Assembly (NCBI RefSeq): GCF_000522985.1
Contig: NZ_CP007128.1
Span: 4,572,220-4,636,219 of the forward strand
Source of the DNA: Gemmatirosa kalamazoonensis
GTDB lineage: Bacteria; Gemmatimonadota; Gemmatimonadetes; Gemmatimonadales; Gemmatimonadaceae
DNA length: 64,000 nt
Direction of reading: 5' to 3'
Below the pieces are notes generated by a model. The model was not told the origin of the DNA and ran no database searches. It saw nothing but the letters and a program-made list of their open reading frames with translations. A program made the position numbers and the translations under genes. This document shows, piece by piece, positions 63,992-64,000 of this stretch. Numbering within the stretch: position 1 is the first letter of the stretch; each line of letters begins with the position of its first letter.

Positions 63992-64000
63992 CGTGAGACG

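Overview
The window is very GC-rich DNA (roughly 70-75% by eye) with tightly packed genes, many 4-base ATGA/GTGA stop-start overlaps, numerous Gram-negative lipoproteins and outer-membrane barrels, and a type IV pilus cluster. Gene content and style suggest a Gemmatimonadota chromosome (Gemmatirosa/Gemmatimonas-like). That assignment is an inference from gene content; no rRNA or tRNA gene is present to confirm it.

Layout. 0-1.7 kb: a BsuPI-domain lipoprotein and a MoxR ATPase. 1.9-6.9 kb: a large BTAD/AAA+/TPR regulator, an HD-GYP phosphodiesterase and a possible 20-residue leader peptide; from about 3.4 kb this stretch is visibly poorer in GC than its surroundings. 7-13.5 kb (minus strand): an uncharacterised protein, a sigma-54 activator with a defective receiver coupled to mogA, gcvT, a flavin-oxidase-like protein, bcp and argF. 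13.6-14.7 kb: a barrel protein with a charged coiled coil.

14.7-44.5 kb is one long minus-strand run. Read in the direction of transcription it is pilS, pilR, pilA, a second histidine kinase, three minor pilin/prepilin genes, pilMNOPQ, a large lipoprotein, aroC, aroK, smg, topA, two paralogous lipoproteins, trmFO, xerC, a GHL10-type lipoprotein, a small membrane protein, hslV, a PEP-CTERM protein and hslU. It joins two gene orders known from distant phyla (pilMNOPQ-aro and topA-trmFO-xerC-hslVU), each interrupted by accessory genes. pilO is broken by a frameshift in a (GC)6 tract.

44.5-64 kb: a CNNM/CorC transporter-like protein, an ArfB-type hydrolase, an lpoB-containing lipoprotein operon, a CPXCG protein with a CHAD-CYTH protein, an S4 RNA-binding protein, an esterase, RidA, a DSD1-type PLP enzyme, DNA polymerase IV, a CPBP protease, several lipoproteins and a barrel, a cardiolipin synthase-like protein and an ATP-dependent DNA ligase.

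Two genome-scale patterns stand out. (1) At least eleven intergenic inverted repeats have arms built from iterated 7-15 base units, usually abutting a stop codon; unit types recur at distant loci, and in two cases the element lies in frame just after a start codon ahead of a signal sequence. (2) The motif GTTAGGC/GCCTAAC occurs about 37 times on both strands, several times more often than base composition predicts, in a window that also encodes type IV pili.
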